53,702 nt of DNA from Mesorhizobium sp. (GCA_004017275.1 SAKE01000029.1:1-53702), one strand, 5' to 3'; positions 18,318-27,686 are shown, counted from the first letter of the stretch. Notes: generated by a model from the letters alone, not told the origin. A program made the numbers and translations.

Positions 18318-19018
18318 TACGCGCGCCTCCTGCGCAGCGCCTCAAGCCAGAAATCGGCGTCCTCGTAGTCGGTGGGATCAGCGTGCCCGGCGAGATGGAA
18401 CGCTTCGCGCCGCTCGACGCAGGTCCCGCATCGTCCGCAGTGACGCACGCCGCCCTTGTAACAGGACCAGGTCTCAGCAAACGGGGTGCCGTATCTTGCG
18501 CCATCCGCAACAATGTCAGCTTTTCCGAGATTCACATACGGTGCATAGAGGCGTATCTGCGCATAGCCGTCGAGCGCGCGGTCTTGCATTGTCTGGAAAG
18601 CTTCAATGAAGGCCGGACGGCAATCGGGATAGATGAAATGGTCCCCGCCATGCACGGCCGCCGCCACCGCTTCGGCGCTGTGGGCGGCGGCGAGACCGAA
18701 GGCGATTGCCAACATGATGGCATTGCGGTTCGGCACCACCGTAATCTTCATCGTGTCTTCGGCGTAGTGGCCGTCCGGCACGTCGATACTGCCAGTCAGC
18801 GCTGAGCCGGAAAGGCCACGGCCAATTTCGCCGATGTCGATGATCTGGTGCGGGACCTTCAGTCGCTGCGCGCAAAGAGCGGCGAAGCCCAATTCCTTCC
18901 TGTGCCGTTGGCCATAGTCGAAAGATAGAAGGCCGGTGAGTTCGTGCTCCGCTGCCACCATGTGAGCAAGGGAAACGGAGTCCAATCCGCCAGAGCAGAC
19001 GGCGAGAGTCTTCATCAT
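18317..19018 (-). CDS. queC: 7-cyano-7-deazaguanine synthase (QueC)
   Basis: QueC uses ATP and ammonia to turn 7-carboxy-7-deazaguanine into preQ0. The PP-loop motif SGGLDSVSLAH is at the N-terminus and the zinc site CYKGGVRHCGRCGTC near residue 195, both as in the family, at a normal 233 residues. The start at 19018 (ATGATGAAG) follows an AAGGA ribosome site. preQ0 feeds queuosine in tRNA, but also some DNA modifications and secondary metabolites. The later genes (queF, tgt, queA or dpd genes) are not here, so the use of the product is open. Confidence 0.94.
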   Translation of the reverse strand: MMKTLAVCSGGLDSVSLAHMVAAEHELTGLLSFDYGQRHRKELGFAALCAQRLKVPHQIIDIGEIGRGLSGSALTGSIDVPDGHYAEDTMKITVVPNRNAIMLAIAFGLAAAHSAEAVAAAVHGGDHFIYPDCRPAFIEAFQTMQDRALDGYAQIRLYAPYVNLGKADIVADGARYGTPFAETWSCYKGGVRHCGRCGTCVERREAFHLAGHADPTDYEDADFWLEALRRRRA

Positions 19019-19499
19019 TGGTATCCTTGTTTTGACCGGGTAAGGCTGCGACCGGAGATTTCTCTGCGCCCTCACTACTCCAGCGACTTAGTTTTGTGAA
19101 CCGGGAGAATTTGCGCTCAGCCGATTGGAACGGGAGTGCGTCGCGTCCAACACGCGTGATCAATAAAAGTTGAGCGCTTCAGCAGTTTGTTCGCATCGCG
19201 CCAACTTTCGCAACCTGCTGTCGGATCGTCGACTTCGAGACAAGGTGATGTTCGGCCGACATCGGCTGACTCTCAATTAAGCCGCAGAACACATGTTGGC
19301 TTTCTGGCCTTCGCTTGTGCGGTTGGCACGACAATTGATATTCTATTTGTGGGGCGGCACACCCCGCCAGCCGAAAGTGGCAGTGAGCTCCTTCAGGCGC
19401 AGGTTGATGTGCTGATTATTCGGCGATTTTCCGATCTCGAACCAGAAAGCGAGGGCGGCATGGATGCCAGCAAATTTTACATTGGCGACATCCGCCTGG

Positions 19500-19650
19500 A
19501 GAACCCTGCGCGGCGCGATTGAGGCCGCAGGCGAGCCTGCTCTACCTGCCGCCCTACAGTCCCGACTTCAATCCGATTGAGAACGCCTTCGCCAAACCTA
19601 AGGCGCTGCTGCGAGCAAAGGCCGAGAGAACCATCAAGGCTCTATGGGAC
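19500..19650 (+). pseudogene. IS630-family transposase remnant, left part
   Basis: The plus strand encodes LYLPPYSPDFNPIENAFAK followed by KALLRAKAERTIKALWD, the C-terminal DDE region of IS630-family transposases. Directly after LWD the frame is cut by the IS3-group element starting at 19651. The upstream portion of the transposase is missing. Confidence 0.8.
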
Positions 19651-20848
19651 TGACGTTGCCCCCAGCAGTTTTGAGTTCGTTTCCGGCGTGGGTTGTGCCC
19701 TGCTGGGCGGGTGAAGCGACGGGCGCTGGCGCGAAGCCTTTGGCATAGCGCAGCGCGAGCGACCGTCGCGGATTGAAGGTGCTGGCGAACTTGGCCGGGG
19801 TCTGCCAGGCGATTTGGGAGTGCGGTCGCGCAGTGCTGTAGTCGGCGTGCCACAGGGCGATGGCGACGCGCGCCTGAGCCAGCGAGGTGAACAGCGTCTC
19901 GTTGAGCAGTTCATCGCGCAGTCGGCCGTTGAAGCTCTCGATGAAGCCATTCTGCATCGGCTTGCCGGGCGCAATGTAATGCCATTCGACGCGGTTCTGA
20001 TCCGCCCAGGGGAGGATGGCGTTCGAGGTGAACTCGCTGCCATTGTCGCTGACGATCATCCTGGCCGGCCGCGCTCTTGATGAGCCGGTCCAATTCGCGG
20101 CAACCCGCATGCCCGAGAGAGACGTATCAACGATGAGTGCGCAGGCACTCTCTCGTGCAGTCGTCGACGACGGCCAGGATGCGGAAGCGGCGCCCGTCGG
20201 TGAGCTGGTCCGATACGAAGTCGAGCGACCAGCGCTCGTCGGGCCTCAGCGGCACCAGCATCGGCGCCCTTGTCCCGATCGCCCGCTTGCGGCCGCCACG
20301 GCGGCGAACGGCGAGCTTCTCCTCCCGATAGAGCCGGAACAGCTTCTTGTGGTTCACGACCAGGCCCTCCCGCCTCAGCATGACGAGAAGACGCCGGTAG
20401 CCGAACCGGCGTCGCACCTGCGCGATCGCCTTCATCCGCTCGCGAACCTCGCGGTCGTCCGGCCTGCTGGTCTGGTAGCGAACCGTCATGCGGCAACAGC
20501 CGATGGCTTTACACGCCCGCCGTTCGCTCATCCCGAAGCCTTCCTTCAGGCGAGCGACAGCTTTCCGCTTGGCCGCGGGCGTCACCATTTCTTTCCCACA
20601 AGGTCCTTCAACGCGGCATTGTCGAGCATGGCGTCGGCCAGAAGCCGCTTCAGGCGCGTGTTCTCGTCCTCCAGCGCCTTCAGGTCGCCGAGCCTTGGAG
20701 ACATTCATCCCGCCGAAGCGGGCCTTCCAATTGTAGATCGAGGCGTCGCTGACCCCCGCTTGCGGCACAGATCGCCAACCGATACCCCGGCCTCGTGTTT
20801 CTTCAAAATTCCGATGATCTGCTCTTCAGAGAAGCGGCTGCGTTTCAT
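19651..20848 (-). pseudogene. IS3-family transposase OrfA/OrfB, multiply frameshifted
   Basis: OrfA starts MKRSRFSEEQIIGILKKHEA at 20848 and loses frame near 20760 (DLCRKRG...VSDASIYNWKARFGG). OrfB follows with FGYRRLLVMLRREG and the integrase core WSLDFVSDQL. A one-base insertion near 20130 breaks CTRECL, and further indels near 20060-20090 lead into MIVSDNGSEFTSNAIL and FIESFNGRLRDELLNE, which complete the DDE catalytic triad. With at least three frame breaks no functional transposase can be made. Confidence 0.85.
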
Positions 20849-20912
20849 GTCCTGGTCCTCTGGAGGGGCCAGAACGAACTTCGAACCGGATTAGATCAGA
20901 GGGGCAAGGTCA
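19651..20912 (-). mobile_element. IS3-family (IS407-like) insertion sequence
   Basis: The element is 1262 bases. Its left end TGACGTTGCCCC and the complement of its right end, TGACCTTGCCCC, form inverted repeats, and it is flanked by a 4-bp direct repeat GGAC at 19647-19650 and 20913-20916, the duplication size expected for the IS407 group. The transposase genes read on the minus strand. Several frameshifts make the copy inactive. Confidence 0.85.
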
Positions 20913-20990
20913 GGACGCCTCGGCGCGGTCGTCGACCTCTTCACCCCAGCCGAATGTGCCAACTACTTCACAGCCGCAGGATATGACCTG
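20913..20990 (+). pseudogene. IS630-family transposase remnant, right part
   Basis: After the IS3-group element the IS630 coding sequence resumes, one base out of frame, as LGAVVDLFTPAECANYF and TAAGYD, the usual C-terminus of these transposases. Joined to the left part through the duplicated GGAC it makes one interrupted gene end. Confidence 0.75.
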
Positions 20991-21087
20991 GATCAGATAG
21001 GACGTGCTCCAATGGTTTAGTCCGGCCCCCACAACCGTTTCGCAATGAGGAGCAGCGCTGCCGCTGCTCCTCCAATCACAGACGGAT

Positions 21088-22122
21088 TCACGATGCGGCA
21101 ACTCGAGCCATGATTTCGGATCGAATGGCCGATGCGGTGTATAGTGAGGCATCCAGCGGCAAATCCCCAAATGCCAGTTGACACAGAAGATAATTAGCAC
21201 CTGCCTCTTCCAGCTGATCAAGGAGAGCTTTTCGGACAGAATCTGCCGTTCCCACGACGCACAATTCACTTTCAATTGCTGCATCGAAGTTCAAAGGCAA
21301 GTTTGGTGGAGTGGAAATGGCATTTAGTTCGTATAGAAATTTGAAGCTATTGAGCCATCGTTCATAGGCAGGTGCTGCGAGCAAATACGCATCTGTTTCA
21401 GAACGCCCTATCACCACCATTCGGAGCAATCCAAGAAATGGCGCTTGCTGGCCAATGTCAGCATCGTGAATTCTGGCGGCGCGGAACGCGTCGGTAACGC
21501 TGCGAACAGAAGTGGAAGGTCCGACGCAGGCGATGTTTGCCCCATTCGCGGCGGCCCAGCTAGCCGGCTCGGGTCGATTGGTGGCGATCCATGTCGGCGG
21601 ATGGGGATATTGGTGAGGTCTCAACGTCAGCGGAACGTCTTTCAAATCAAAGTGGCGGCCCTGATAAGAAAGCGTCCCGCCTTTCATCGCATTGATGAGA
21701 ATCTCGCTGGCCTCCGCATACTGTTCTGGTGCTGCTTCTACAGCAACCCCGAAGTATCCCAATTCAGTGGGAGCAGAGCCGCGCCCTATGCCGAGTTCAA
21801 GCCTGCCGCCGCTCAACTGATCAAGCATGCAGATCTCCTCGAAGGCACGCAGCGGATGATAGAGCGCAAGTAGCATTACCATGGGACCAACACGAAGACT
21901 GCGGGTTCGCTGGGCGACGCTCGCTAAGAACAAATTCGGTGATGGACCTCTGCCATGCGGCGTACAGTGGTGCTCGGCGAGATGATACGCATAAAAGCCA
22001 TAGCCATCGCACGCTTCTGCTAGGCTCAGCCGATCTGCATATTGTTGTGCGATGTCATCGCCGTTTTCGTCCAGATGATCGAAGATGCCGAAGGTCAGGC
22101 CCGAAGCGGAAATTTTCTTCAA
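21088..22122 (-). CDS. Luciferase-like flavin-dependent monooxygenase
   Basis: The 344-residue protein belongs to the bacterial-luciferase (LLM) superfamily of FMN-dependent monooxygenases. It shows the early YHLAEHHCTPHG motif and GGRLELGIGRGSAPTE near residue 105. The substrate is unknown. It is cytoplasmic, with no signal peptide. It follows the hisC-like gene by 79 bases on the same strand, so the two may form an operon. A second, distinct LLM protein is encoded at 28296-29348 in the P450 operon. Confidence 0.85.
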   Translation of the reverse strand: MKKISASGLTFGIFDHLDENGDDIAQQYADRLSLAEACDGYGFYAYHLAEHHCTPHGRGPSPNLFLASVAQRTRSLRVGPMVMLLALYHPLRAFEEICMLDQLSGGRLELGIGRGSAPTELGYFGVAVEAAPEQYAEASEILINAMKGGTLSYQGRHFDLKDVPLTLRPHQYPHPPTWIATNRPEPASWAAANGANIACVGPSTSVRSVTDAFRAARIHDADIGQQAPFLGLLRMVVIGRSETDAYLLAAPAYERWLNSFKFLYELNAISTPPNLPLNFDAAIESELCVVGTADSVRKALLDQLEEAGANYLLCQLAFGDLPLDASLYTASAIRSEIMARVAAS

Positions 22123-22201
22123 TTAATTGTTCTCCAAATTACCTGTTATTTATTCACTAAACATCATAGCTTTCGACACATCGACACCTATTACTTGATG
22201 C

Positions 22202-23332
22202 TTAATGTGAATTGACTTCATGCTTGTGCACACCGCGATTCTTCTTAAAGTTCATACAGACTCGTTTGGCGGCAGCAAGGAATTTGTCCATCTGCTCTGT
22301 GGTGCCAATGCTGACGCGAATACAGTTCTTCAAATCTACGTCAGGAAAGCTGGCGATGAGGATCGCCTGCTCTTTCAACGCGGCTTGCCAGCATGAGCCC
22401 TCCTGTCCCGCCGGCACACGGGCCAGCAAAAAGTTTGCGTGGGAGGGTGTTACGGAAAAGCCAAGTTGCAACAGCGCCAGGGTCACTCGCTGTCGTTCAT
22501 GCTTGATGTGCCTGTGGTTCTCTTCGTAGGCGTGGCGATGCGCAAGAATGCTTTTCCCGACCGCCTGCCCGATCACGTTCATGTTGAAGACATTCTGGAT
22601 GTTGCGCAGCCTGCCAATGATTTCTGGGTGACCGAAACCGAAGCCGACTCGCACGCCAGCGGCAGCATAGCTCTTTGAAAAAGTCCTCAAGATCAAAAGA
22701 TTCGGATGTCTATTGACGAGGCGCAGGGCATTGTCGGGTGCGAAGTCAACGTAGGCCTCATCCAAGACGACCAAGCGATCTGCTTGCTCCACAAGGCGTT
22801 CGATTTCGGCCACCGGCACGAATGTTCCGGTCGGATTGTTCGGATTAGCCAACAGAATGAACTTCGCGTCTTTTGCGGGGCCGGACAGCAGTTTTTCTAT
22901 CGGCAGGGGATGAGCTTCGCTCGATGCGATTTCGAGAAACTCGGCACCCTGCAACATGGCAAGTTTACGGTTGAACGAAAATCCGGGCGACAGCATCGCC
23001 ACTCTATCTCCTGGGGCGAGGAAAGCTCTGTAGATGAGTCCGAGCAGCTCCGACGAACCGTTGCCGGCAATCACCTGATCTTTGGAAAATCCGTAAGCAT
23101 CGGAGGCAGCTGCCCTTAAGCTGAGATTGTCGTCTTCCGGATAAAGATACTGGTGTTCGATCGCAGCAATTGCACTTTGCATTACGCTCTTCGGCAACGG
23201 AAACGGGTTCTCGTTCGTATTTAGCTTAACGCAATTTGCATCCGTCGCTGGTCCGTTGGACGAGAGAGCATCTAATTTGCTGGCCACCGGCGAAAAAAGC
23301 GAAAGCACGGTCTTCAGTTTTGCATCGCACAT
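22202..23332 (-). CDS. HisC-like PLP aminotransferase
   Basis: This is a fold-type I aminotransferase of the histidinol-phosphate aminotransferase group, 376 residues. Landmarks are KLNTNENPFPLP near residue 37, GNGSSELLGL near 90, the PNNPTG motif near 165, and the PLP lysine in RTFSKSYAAAGVRVGF near 220. It could make histidine from histidinol phosphate, but accessory copies like this one often act on aromatic amino acids or in special pathways. Its island setting beside an LLM gene makes a non-housekeeping role plausible. I therefore give no symbol. Confidence 0.85.
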   Translation of the reverse strand: MCDAKLKTVLSLFSPVASKLDALSSNGPATDANCVKLNTNENPFPLPKSVMQSAIAAIEHQYLYPEDDNLSLRAAASDAYGFSKDQVIAGNGSSELLGLIYRAFLAPGDRVAMLSPGFSFNRKLAMLQGAEFLEIASSEAHPLPIEKLLSGPAKDAKFILLANPNNPTGTFVPVAEIERLVEQADRLVVLDEAYVDFAPDNALRLVNRHPNLLILRTFSKSYAAAGVRVGFGFGHPEIIGRLRNIQNVFNMNVIGQAVGKSILAHRHAYEENHRHIKHERQRVTLALLQLGFSVTPSHANFLLARVPAGQEGSCWQAALKEQAILIASFPDVDLKNCIRVSIGTTEQMDKFLAAAKRVCMNFKKNRGVHKHEVNSH

Positions 23333-23499
23333 GTTCTTCTCCGTTTTTCAGTCCCGCAGGGCATGTGACATGAGGCAATAGTTGATCGTGACTTGATCGA
23401 CGTTCGGCTATATCAGCGCTGCCTTCCCACCCTGGTGGGGATCGCCGACCACGGTTTGGATTTGACACCGGCAAGCTGTCGAGAACCTGATGACGACCC

Positions 23500-23736
23500 A
23501 ACGTGTGGCCGACGGCCGATTCGGCGCAACAGACGGTGTTTCAACATCGCATCGTCCTCAAAGCCGCATGCAGGGCCTGCACGACAGCCCGTCTCCAGCG
23601 CCCGCAGATAGGTGGAAGCCGAAGTCTTGCCGAACCTCAGTTGCTCTGCCACCTGGCCCACCGGACTGCCCTGTTTATGGGTCAGGCGCAGGATATCTCT
23701 GACGCTCGTTCGTCTTGCTTGCTTCCGTCTTGGCAT
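23500..23736 (-). pseudogene. Fragment of an IS21-type (IstA-like) transposase
   Basis: The minus strand reads MPRRKQARRTSVRDILRLTH, then KQGSPVGQVAEQLRFGKTSA, a helix-turn-helix like the N-terminus of IstA transposases of the IS21 family. It soon loses likeness, and no DDE core or IstB gene follows. Confidence 0.5.
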
Positions 23737-23903
23737 GGGCTCTCTCGGTTTGCTGATGAGAGAGCCAAATACCGGCTCATCTGAGCATGAGACGCAGGCC
23801 TGACGATATGGAGCGTCGCTGTGGCGCGCGTAGCCAAGAGGGTTCGCCTCGGTGGCGGGGCATGCAAGACGGCGCACCTCCTTAGCCATCCTGTCCCATC
23901 GTC

Positions 23904-24550
23904 TCAGATCGTGAGGCGCACCTTATAGTCGGTGAGGAGATCTTGCAGGGTCAGGTTACGCCCTAGCGCTTAAGGTTGTTGGTCGCACCGAGCAAGCGCG
24001 GGACCTGTCGACGGACAACAGCGGTGCCACTGCCGGCACTAGGTCGTCCAGCATCGCAGTGAACCGCGTACGTAGTATTTTGTCGTAGGCGGCATTCTGG
24101 ATAGCCGGATACGGGCTCTTCACCCGCTGCACCACCGATTGCGGGATGATGTCGCGAGAAACATTCACGGATTTCGTGAAAAAAGTGTACCCGCCGAAGA
24201 GCCCCACTCGCGGGGGCGGTGCAGCACCACCTCGGTGTCACTGCTCGTGTTCATGCGATGGACTAGGCCGGCCAGCTGTTGACGCAGCTCGCGGTAGTTG
24301 TAAGTCTCACCCGTGTAGACGAGCACCAAGTCAGGTCGGCCATCCTCCTGGAGCATCCTCGGCTGACGGCCGCCCTGGATATCGATGATTGCCAGGCGGT
24401 GGTGTCCCAGCGCCGCAGGCCCGCCGATCCAAGTCCCCTCGTCGTCCGGACCGTGGTTCGCTATGGTGGCCGTCATATCGGCAAGCTCCCTTCGCGCATC
24501 GGGACCTCCGAGGTCTCGATTGAAGTCGATCCATTCACAGATGCCGCACA
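23904..24550 (-). pseudogene. Asparagine synthase (glutamine-hydrolysing) with large internal deletion
   Basis: The N-terminal glutaminase part is visible as LCGICEWIDFNRDL, then IANHGPDDEGTW and GPAALGHHRLAIIDI. After about 120 residues it jumps, out of frame, to the C-terminal end of the synthase (VVQRVKSPYPAIQNAAYD, then LQDLLTDYKVRLTI and a stop at 23904). Roughly 400 residues are missing. The initiator Met before the catalytic Cys is now CTG. The gene is dead. An exact NifA site lies 100 bases upstream at 24651-24666, hinting that the ancestor was symbiotically controlled. Confidence 0.8.
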
Positions 24551-24650
24551 GGTTATGTCGCCGCATTTGGGGCGAAGCAGATATAAGGCCAGTGGGAAAC
24601 CATCGAGGCAAAGTGACGGATCTAGCCCAGCTACGATCCGCATCCGACAT

Positions 24651-24666
24651 TGTCGGACATCGGACA
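24651..24666. promoter_or_regulatory. NifA-type site (TGT-N10-ACA) upstream of the asparagine synthase pseudogene
   Basis: The sequence is TGT-CGGACATCGG-ACA. On the minus strand a poor -24/-12-like element (TGGCCT-TATAT-CTGCT, 24576-24591) lies between it and the pseudogene. It may be a relic. Confidence 0.5.
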
Positions 24667-25228
24667 GCACCGCGATTCGCTGCATAGGAAGCCTGGAGTC
24701 GCGATTTCCCTTGGGGGAATCAGCGCATGAAAGGAGAGCTGGGTCGTGTCTGCCGAAATGAGAAATTGCTCCCCCTTATTGCCTCACCGAGGAATGTTAC
24801 CCAGCGCGATAGACGGACATGCCCTACCTCCCCCCGTTGCAGCTGAGGGAGATAGGGGCCAGCTCTTCATTCAACCCTCATGGAGGATGATCAGCCCAGC
24901 CATTTCCATGCGCCGGCCTTCACAAGCCGTGCACCATTCAGGTTCTTTTCCTTGAAGCGCGACGATCCTTGTCAGACGTCGCAACACTTGCTGCCGAGAG
25001 CACGAGCTCTTCCTCGAGCATGCCTTGATCTGCGCCTCGAACGGCTCGCACATGCTGGGTTTCAACGACTTCGCAGAGGTTGATATTCTGCAGTGACTTC
25101 GTCTCGCTGCTGCACGGCATTGACGCTGGGAGCCATGCTCGCGTGGCGCAATTGTGCTGAAGCCGGTGCCCACGGCAACGTTTCTTAACCCGCCCCAGAT
25201 CCTGGCGTTTGGCTATTTCCGACATTCG
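24667..25228. other. Stretch without a supportable gene
   Basis: Several frames of 60-160 codons are open on the minus strand but carry no motif I can name. It probably is spacer between the asparagine synthase relic and the prxS-rpoN control region. Confidence 0.4.
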
Positions 25229-25244
25229 TGTCCGGCTTCGGACA
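25229..25244. promoter_or_regulatory. NifA upstream activator sequence of prxS-rpoN2
   Basis: The sequence is TGT-CCGGCTTCGG-ACA, a perfect TGT-N10-ACA, about 163 bases before the predicted RNA start of the prxS-rpoN promoter. Confidence 0.8.
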
Positions 25245-25373
25245 AAGGCCGGGTTTGCCGAACGGAGTCGCACCCAATTTCCAGTGCTGCTTGAGCAATA
25301 ATATCGACCGGCATTACTGCACAACACGAAAGTTGCTGCAAAAACCGAAGTGAACCCAAGGCATCGGGTCAAT

Positions 25374-25389
25374 TGGCATGGCGCTTGCG
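25374..25389 (+). promoter_or_regulatory. sigma54 promoter of prxS-rpoN2
   Basis: The plus strand reads TGGCAT-GGCGC-TTGCG, a close match to the -24/-12 consensus. RNA would start near 25400, leaving an unusually long leader of 250 bases before prxS. Confidence 0.8.
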
Positions 25390-25650
25390 ACTCGGTCGAT
25401 AGAACGCAGTCAAAATCACGGTTGCAGACCATGCCTACCTCTCAAAGCTCGATAAAGCACGCGAGCGAAATTCCCCGTCTCCGCGGAAGCTCGTCGCCTT
25501 TAAACGTGCCTGCTCGGGGGCGGTCTTGCACAAGACCGGTCCGAGGCAACCACGCCAAGGCGCGAGGCTGCCGGAACTGTCGACCGAAGTCGATGCCGCT
25601 TCAGTTTAACCGAAAAATGCACCGTACCACTTTGGCCTGGGAGCAAATCA

Positions 25651-26184
25651 ATGACCGACAGAAAGAACGTTCCTCTCGTGACCTTTCGCACGCGTGTTCG
25701 CGATGAGTCGATCGGGGGGCCAAATCCTTATCGGTGGGAGAACAAGACCTCCGACGATTATTTCGGGGGCAAGCGCGTCATCCTGTTCTCGCTGCCTGGC
25801 GCCTTCACCCCGACCTGCTCGACCTTCCAACTGCCCGATTTCGAAAAACTCTATGATCAATTTCTGGAACTGCGAATTGACGCGATCTACTGCGTCTCGG
25901 TCAACGATGCTTTCGTCATGAATGCGTGGGGAAAGTCCTTGGGGCTGCAGAAGATCGAGCTGATCCCAGACGGGTCGGGCGAGTTCACGCGCAAAATGGG
26001 CATGCTGGTCGCGAAGGACAATCTGGGCTTTGGCATGCGCTCCTGGCGATACGCCGCTCTGATCGACGATGGCGTGGTGGAGCAGTGGTTCGAGGAGGAA
26101 GGCTTCTGTGACAACTGCGAGACGGACCCCTATGGCGTTTCATCCCCGCAAAACGTTCTCGACAAACTGAAGGCGGCGGCATGA
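25651..26184 (+). CDS. prxS: Peroxiredoxin (PrxS-type, Prx5 group)
   Basis: A 177-residue thiol peroxidase reducing hydrogen peroxide and organic peroxides in the cytoplasm. The peroxidatic cysteine is in LPGAFTPTCSTFQLPDF near residue 49; another pair, FCDNC, near residue 153 may supply the resolving thiol. In Rhizobium etli a homologous prxS precedes the symbiotic rpoN2 and is controlled by NifA and RpoN. The same order and a NifA-type promoter are seen here, which supports the symbol. It is 68 bases upstream of rpoN and probably co-transcribed with it. Confidence 0.92.
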   Translation: MTDRKNVPLVTFRTRVRDESIGGPNPYRWENKTSDDYFGGKRVILFSLPGAFTPTCSTFQLPDFEKLYDQFLELRIDAIYCVSVNDAFVMNAWGKSLGLQKIELIPDGSGEFTRKMGMLVAKDNLGFGMRSWRYAALIDDGVVEQWFEEEGFCDNCETDPYGVSSPQNVLDKLKAAA

Positions 26185-26252
26185 CCCAGAAGTGGCAAGT
26201 CTCACACAACCCAAGCACACACTAGAGCATCCTCGGCAGATTACGGTTCAAC

Positions 26253-27686
26253 ATGCATCTCTCAGCAAGCCTGCTTCAACGCCAGAAGCAACGTATGGTC
26301 TTATCGCCTCAAGCCATTGAAGCTATTCGCTTGCTGCGATTGACGCATACTGAACTCCATCAGCTCGTGCAGCAGGCACTCGAGAGGAACCCCGTTTTGA
26401 AGCCTGACCCGTTTGACGACGATTCGCCGCTGTCAGGGGTGGATCAGCGGAGCAGTCAAAGCAGAAGCGAAATCGGCGAATCGCCCATTGGCGGGCCGTC
26501 TGGCGGGCGCGGGCAATGGAAGTCGCAACGCAGTAGCGGCAACGATCGACCTGCCGTCGAGGAGTTTACCGCCCACACCGAAACATTGCACGACCATGTC
26601 GCCCGCCAGGTCGCCCTCACCCCGTTCACCCCCCAGGAGCGGCTGATTGCCGGACAGCTCGCCGCCCATCTGGAGGACACTGGCTATCTTCAGGTAAACC
26701 TTTTCGATCTGGCCAGGAGGTTAAACGTTCGGCAAGCTGATGTGGAACGGGTCATCGGAATCTTGCAGCAATTTGATCCGCCGGGGATTTTTGCGCGAAC
26801 TCTCAGCGAATGCCTGGAGATTCAGCTGCGCCAGCAAGACCGGTTCGACCCGGCTATGGCAGCTTTGGTCGCCAATCTCGAGATGCTTGCACGGGGGGAT
26901 TTTCAGGGATTGAAGCAGCGTTGCGGAGTCGACGAGGAGGATCTCCTCGACATGAGGAACGAAATCCGCGCGCTCGATCCCAAGCCTGGAGACCGGTTCC
27001 AGTCCGGGACGCCGGAAACCATCGTACCGGACGTCTGGGTAATGCCCAAGTCCGAAGGTGGATGGCGGGTGGAGCTTGATCCGGCCACGCTGCCCAAAGT
27101 GTTGATCAACCACACCTATGTCGCCGAAATCTCGCAGCTGACCAATCAAAATCCGGAAGGCAAAGCGTTTCTCGACCATTGCCAGGAAAAAGGGAACTGG
27201 CTGATCAGCTGCCTCGAGCAGCGCGCTAAGACGATCCTTAAGGTTGCGACCGAAATCGTGCGCCAGCAGGATGCCTTTTTTACACACGGCGTCGCCCATC
27301 TGCGGCCTCTCTGTCTCAAAAATGTCGCTGACGGGATCAAAATGCACCAGTCGACGGTAAGCCGGGTGGCTTCGAACAGGTACATGTTAACTCCGCGCGG
27401 GGTGTTCGAGCTGAAGTATTTTTTCACAGCGACAATCGCATCCTGCGAGGGCGGCGACGCGCACTCCGCCAAATCTGTCCGCCATCGGATCAAGGCAATC
27501 ATCGCCGAAGAATCGCTCGACAAGGTACTTTCCGACGAAGACATCGTTGCTCAGCTCAAGCAGACCGGCATCAATGTCGCTCGCCGTACCGTCACCAAAT
27601 ATCGCGAGGCGATGAACATCCCTTCCTCCATACTACGGCGCCGCGATAAGCGTTTGTCCGCAGCTGCGATCAAGCGAAGTGACTAA
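26253..27686 (+). CDS. rpoN: RNA polymerase sigma-54 factor, symbiotic copy
   Basis: At 477 residues all three regions of sigma54 are present: the Gln/Leu-rich activator-interacting N-terminus (LSASLLQRQKQRMVLSPQAI), the core-binding middle with the FDPPGIFARTLSECLEIQL stretch, and the C-terminal DNA-binding part ending in the RpoN box ARRTVTKYREAMNIPSS. It directs polymerase to -24/-12 promoters, several of which lie in this window. In M. loti R7A the island copy rpoN2, not the chromosomal one, is essential for fixation, and this gene likely corresponds to it. Its stop codon overlaps the stop of the convergent nifQ gene. Confidence 0.96.
   Translation: MHLSASLLQRQKQRMVLSPQAIEAIRLLRLTHTELHQLVQQALERNPVLKPDPFDDDSPLSGVDQRSSQSRSEIGESPIGGPSGGRGQWKSQRSSGNDRPAVEEFTAHTETLHDHVARQVALTPFTPQERLIAGQLAAHLEDTGYLQVNLFDLARRLNVRQADVERVIGILQQFDPPGIFARTLSECLEIQLRQQDRFDPAMAALVANLEMLARGDFQGLKQRCGVDEEDLLDMRNEIRALDPKPGDRFQSGTPETIVPDVWVMPKSEGGWRVELDPATLPKVLINHTYVAEISQLTNQNPEGKAFLDHCQEKGNWLISCLEQRAKTILKVATEIVRQQDAFFTHGVAHLRPLCLKNVADGIKMHQSTVSRVASNRYMLTPRGVFELKYFFTATIASCEGGDAHSAKSVRHRIKAIIAEESLDKVLSDEDIVAQLKQTGINVARRTVTKYREAMNIPSSILRRRDKRLSAAAIKRSD

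Noticed and set aside
19076..19186. preQ1 riboswitch upstream of queC
   Set aside because: No C-rich stem-loop with the A-rich tail of preQ1 class I aptamers could be found in the leader.
24576..24591. TGGCCT-TATAT-CTGCT as a sigma54 promoter for the asparagine synthase relic
   Set aside because: The -12 element is CTGC, not TTGC, and the RNA start would be only about 15 bases before the former start codon. Kept only as a note with the NifA site.
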